Below, piece after piece: positions 63,963-64,000 of a stretch of 64,000 nucleotides of DNA (positions are counted from its first letter, which is position 1; each line of letters starts with the position of its first letter). Source of the DNA: Alviniconcha marisindica (taxonomy: Eukaryota; Mollusca; Gastropoda; Provannidae); the NCBI GenBank assembly GCA_018857735.1, contig JABMCL010002280.1, positions 281,001-345,000 of the forward strand, in the 5' to 3' direction. Under the pieces are notes generated by a model, which saw only the letters and a program-made list of their open reading frames with translations, did not search any database and was not told the origin of the DNA. The position numbers and the translations under genes were made by a program.

Positions 63963-64000
63963 CTGAAAATAAAAACAAAAGCACGTAGGCCACAAACAGC

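Overview
This 64 kb window is animal nuclear DNA, most likely from a mollusc and probably a gastropod. All genes are split into small phase-consistent exons with GT/AG introns. Introns are swollen with (TG)n, (GA)n and (TA)n microsatellites, minisatellites, LINE 3' ends and SINE-like copies. A short repeat with a 'GGTGTTTTACRCCC' core, of a type common in molluscan genomes, recurs. The exact taxon cannot be fixed from sequence alone.

Three protein-coding genes are supported. Gene A (minus strand, about 26.85 kb down to 1.66 kb, open at both ends) and Gene B (plus strand, 30.98-57.91 kb, apparently complete, 959 codons) are divergently arranged paralogues. Both encode an uncharacterised cytosolic-type architecture: low-complexity or coiled-coil N-terminus, a von Willebrand factor A domain with a DxSxS MIDAS motif, a linker, two MIB/HERC2-type repeats and, visible in Gene B, a C-terminal WWE domain. 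No RING or ankyrin repeats are visible, so they resemble neither Mind-bomb nor HERC2 as wholes. The domain set suggests ubiquitin/ADP-ribose related signalling (inference only). Gene A carries about 240 extra N-terminal residues of unknown type. Gene C (minus, 63.96-61.16 kb, 3' part only) is the C-terminal end of an arylsulfatase B-like enzyme, convergent with Gene B. Every exon was placed by matching splice sites, reading phase and, for A against B, paralogue alignment. Exon lengths agree exactly at many positions (123, 123, 75, 105, 90, 150 nt).

Layout: 0-1.6 kb higher-order minisatellite; 1.66-26.85 kb Gene A; 26.85-30.8 kb divergent intergenic region with LINE fragments; 30.8-57.9 kb Gene B; 57.9-61.16 kb convergent intergenic region; 61.16-63.96 kb Gene C.

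The most unusual signal is a recurrent relation between tandem repeats and splice junctions. At about a dozen or more exon edges, in all three genes, a tandem array in the adjacent intron is built from a unit that includes the splice site itself, often with adjoining exon sequence. In three places the extra copies stay in frame (45, 45 and 30 nt). In the WWE region the extra copies look like complete 45-nt cassette exons. The window also holds four SINE-like insertions with clear target-site duplications, a foldback element made of short palindromes, and a palindromic MITE-like element.
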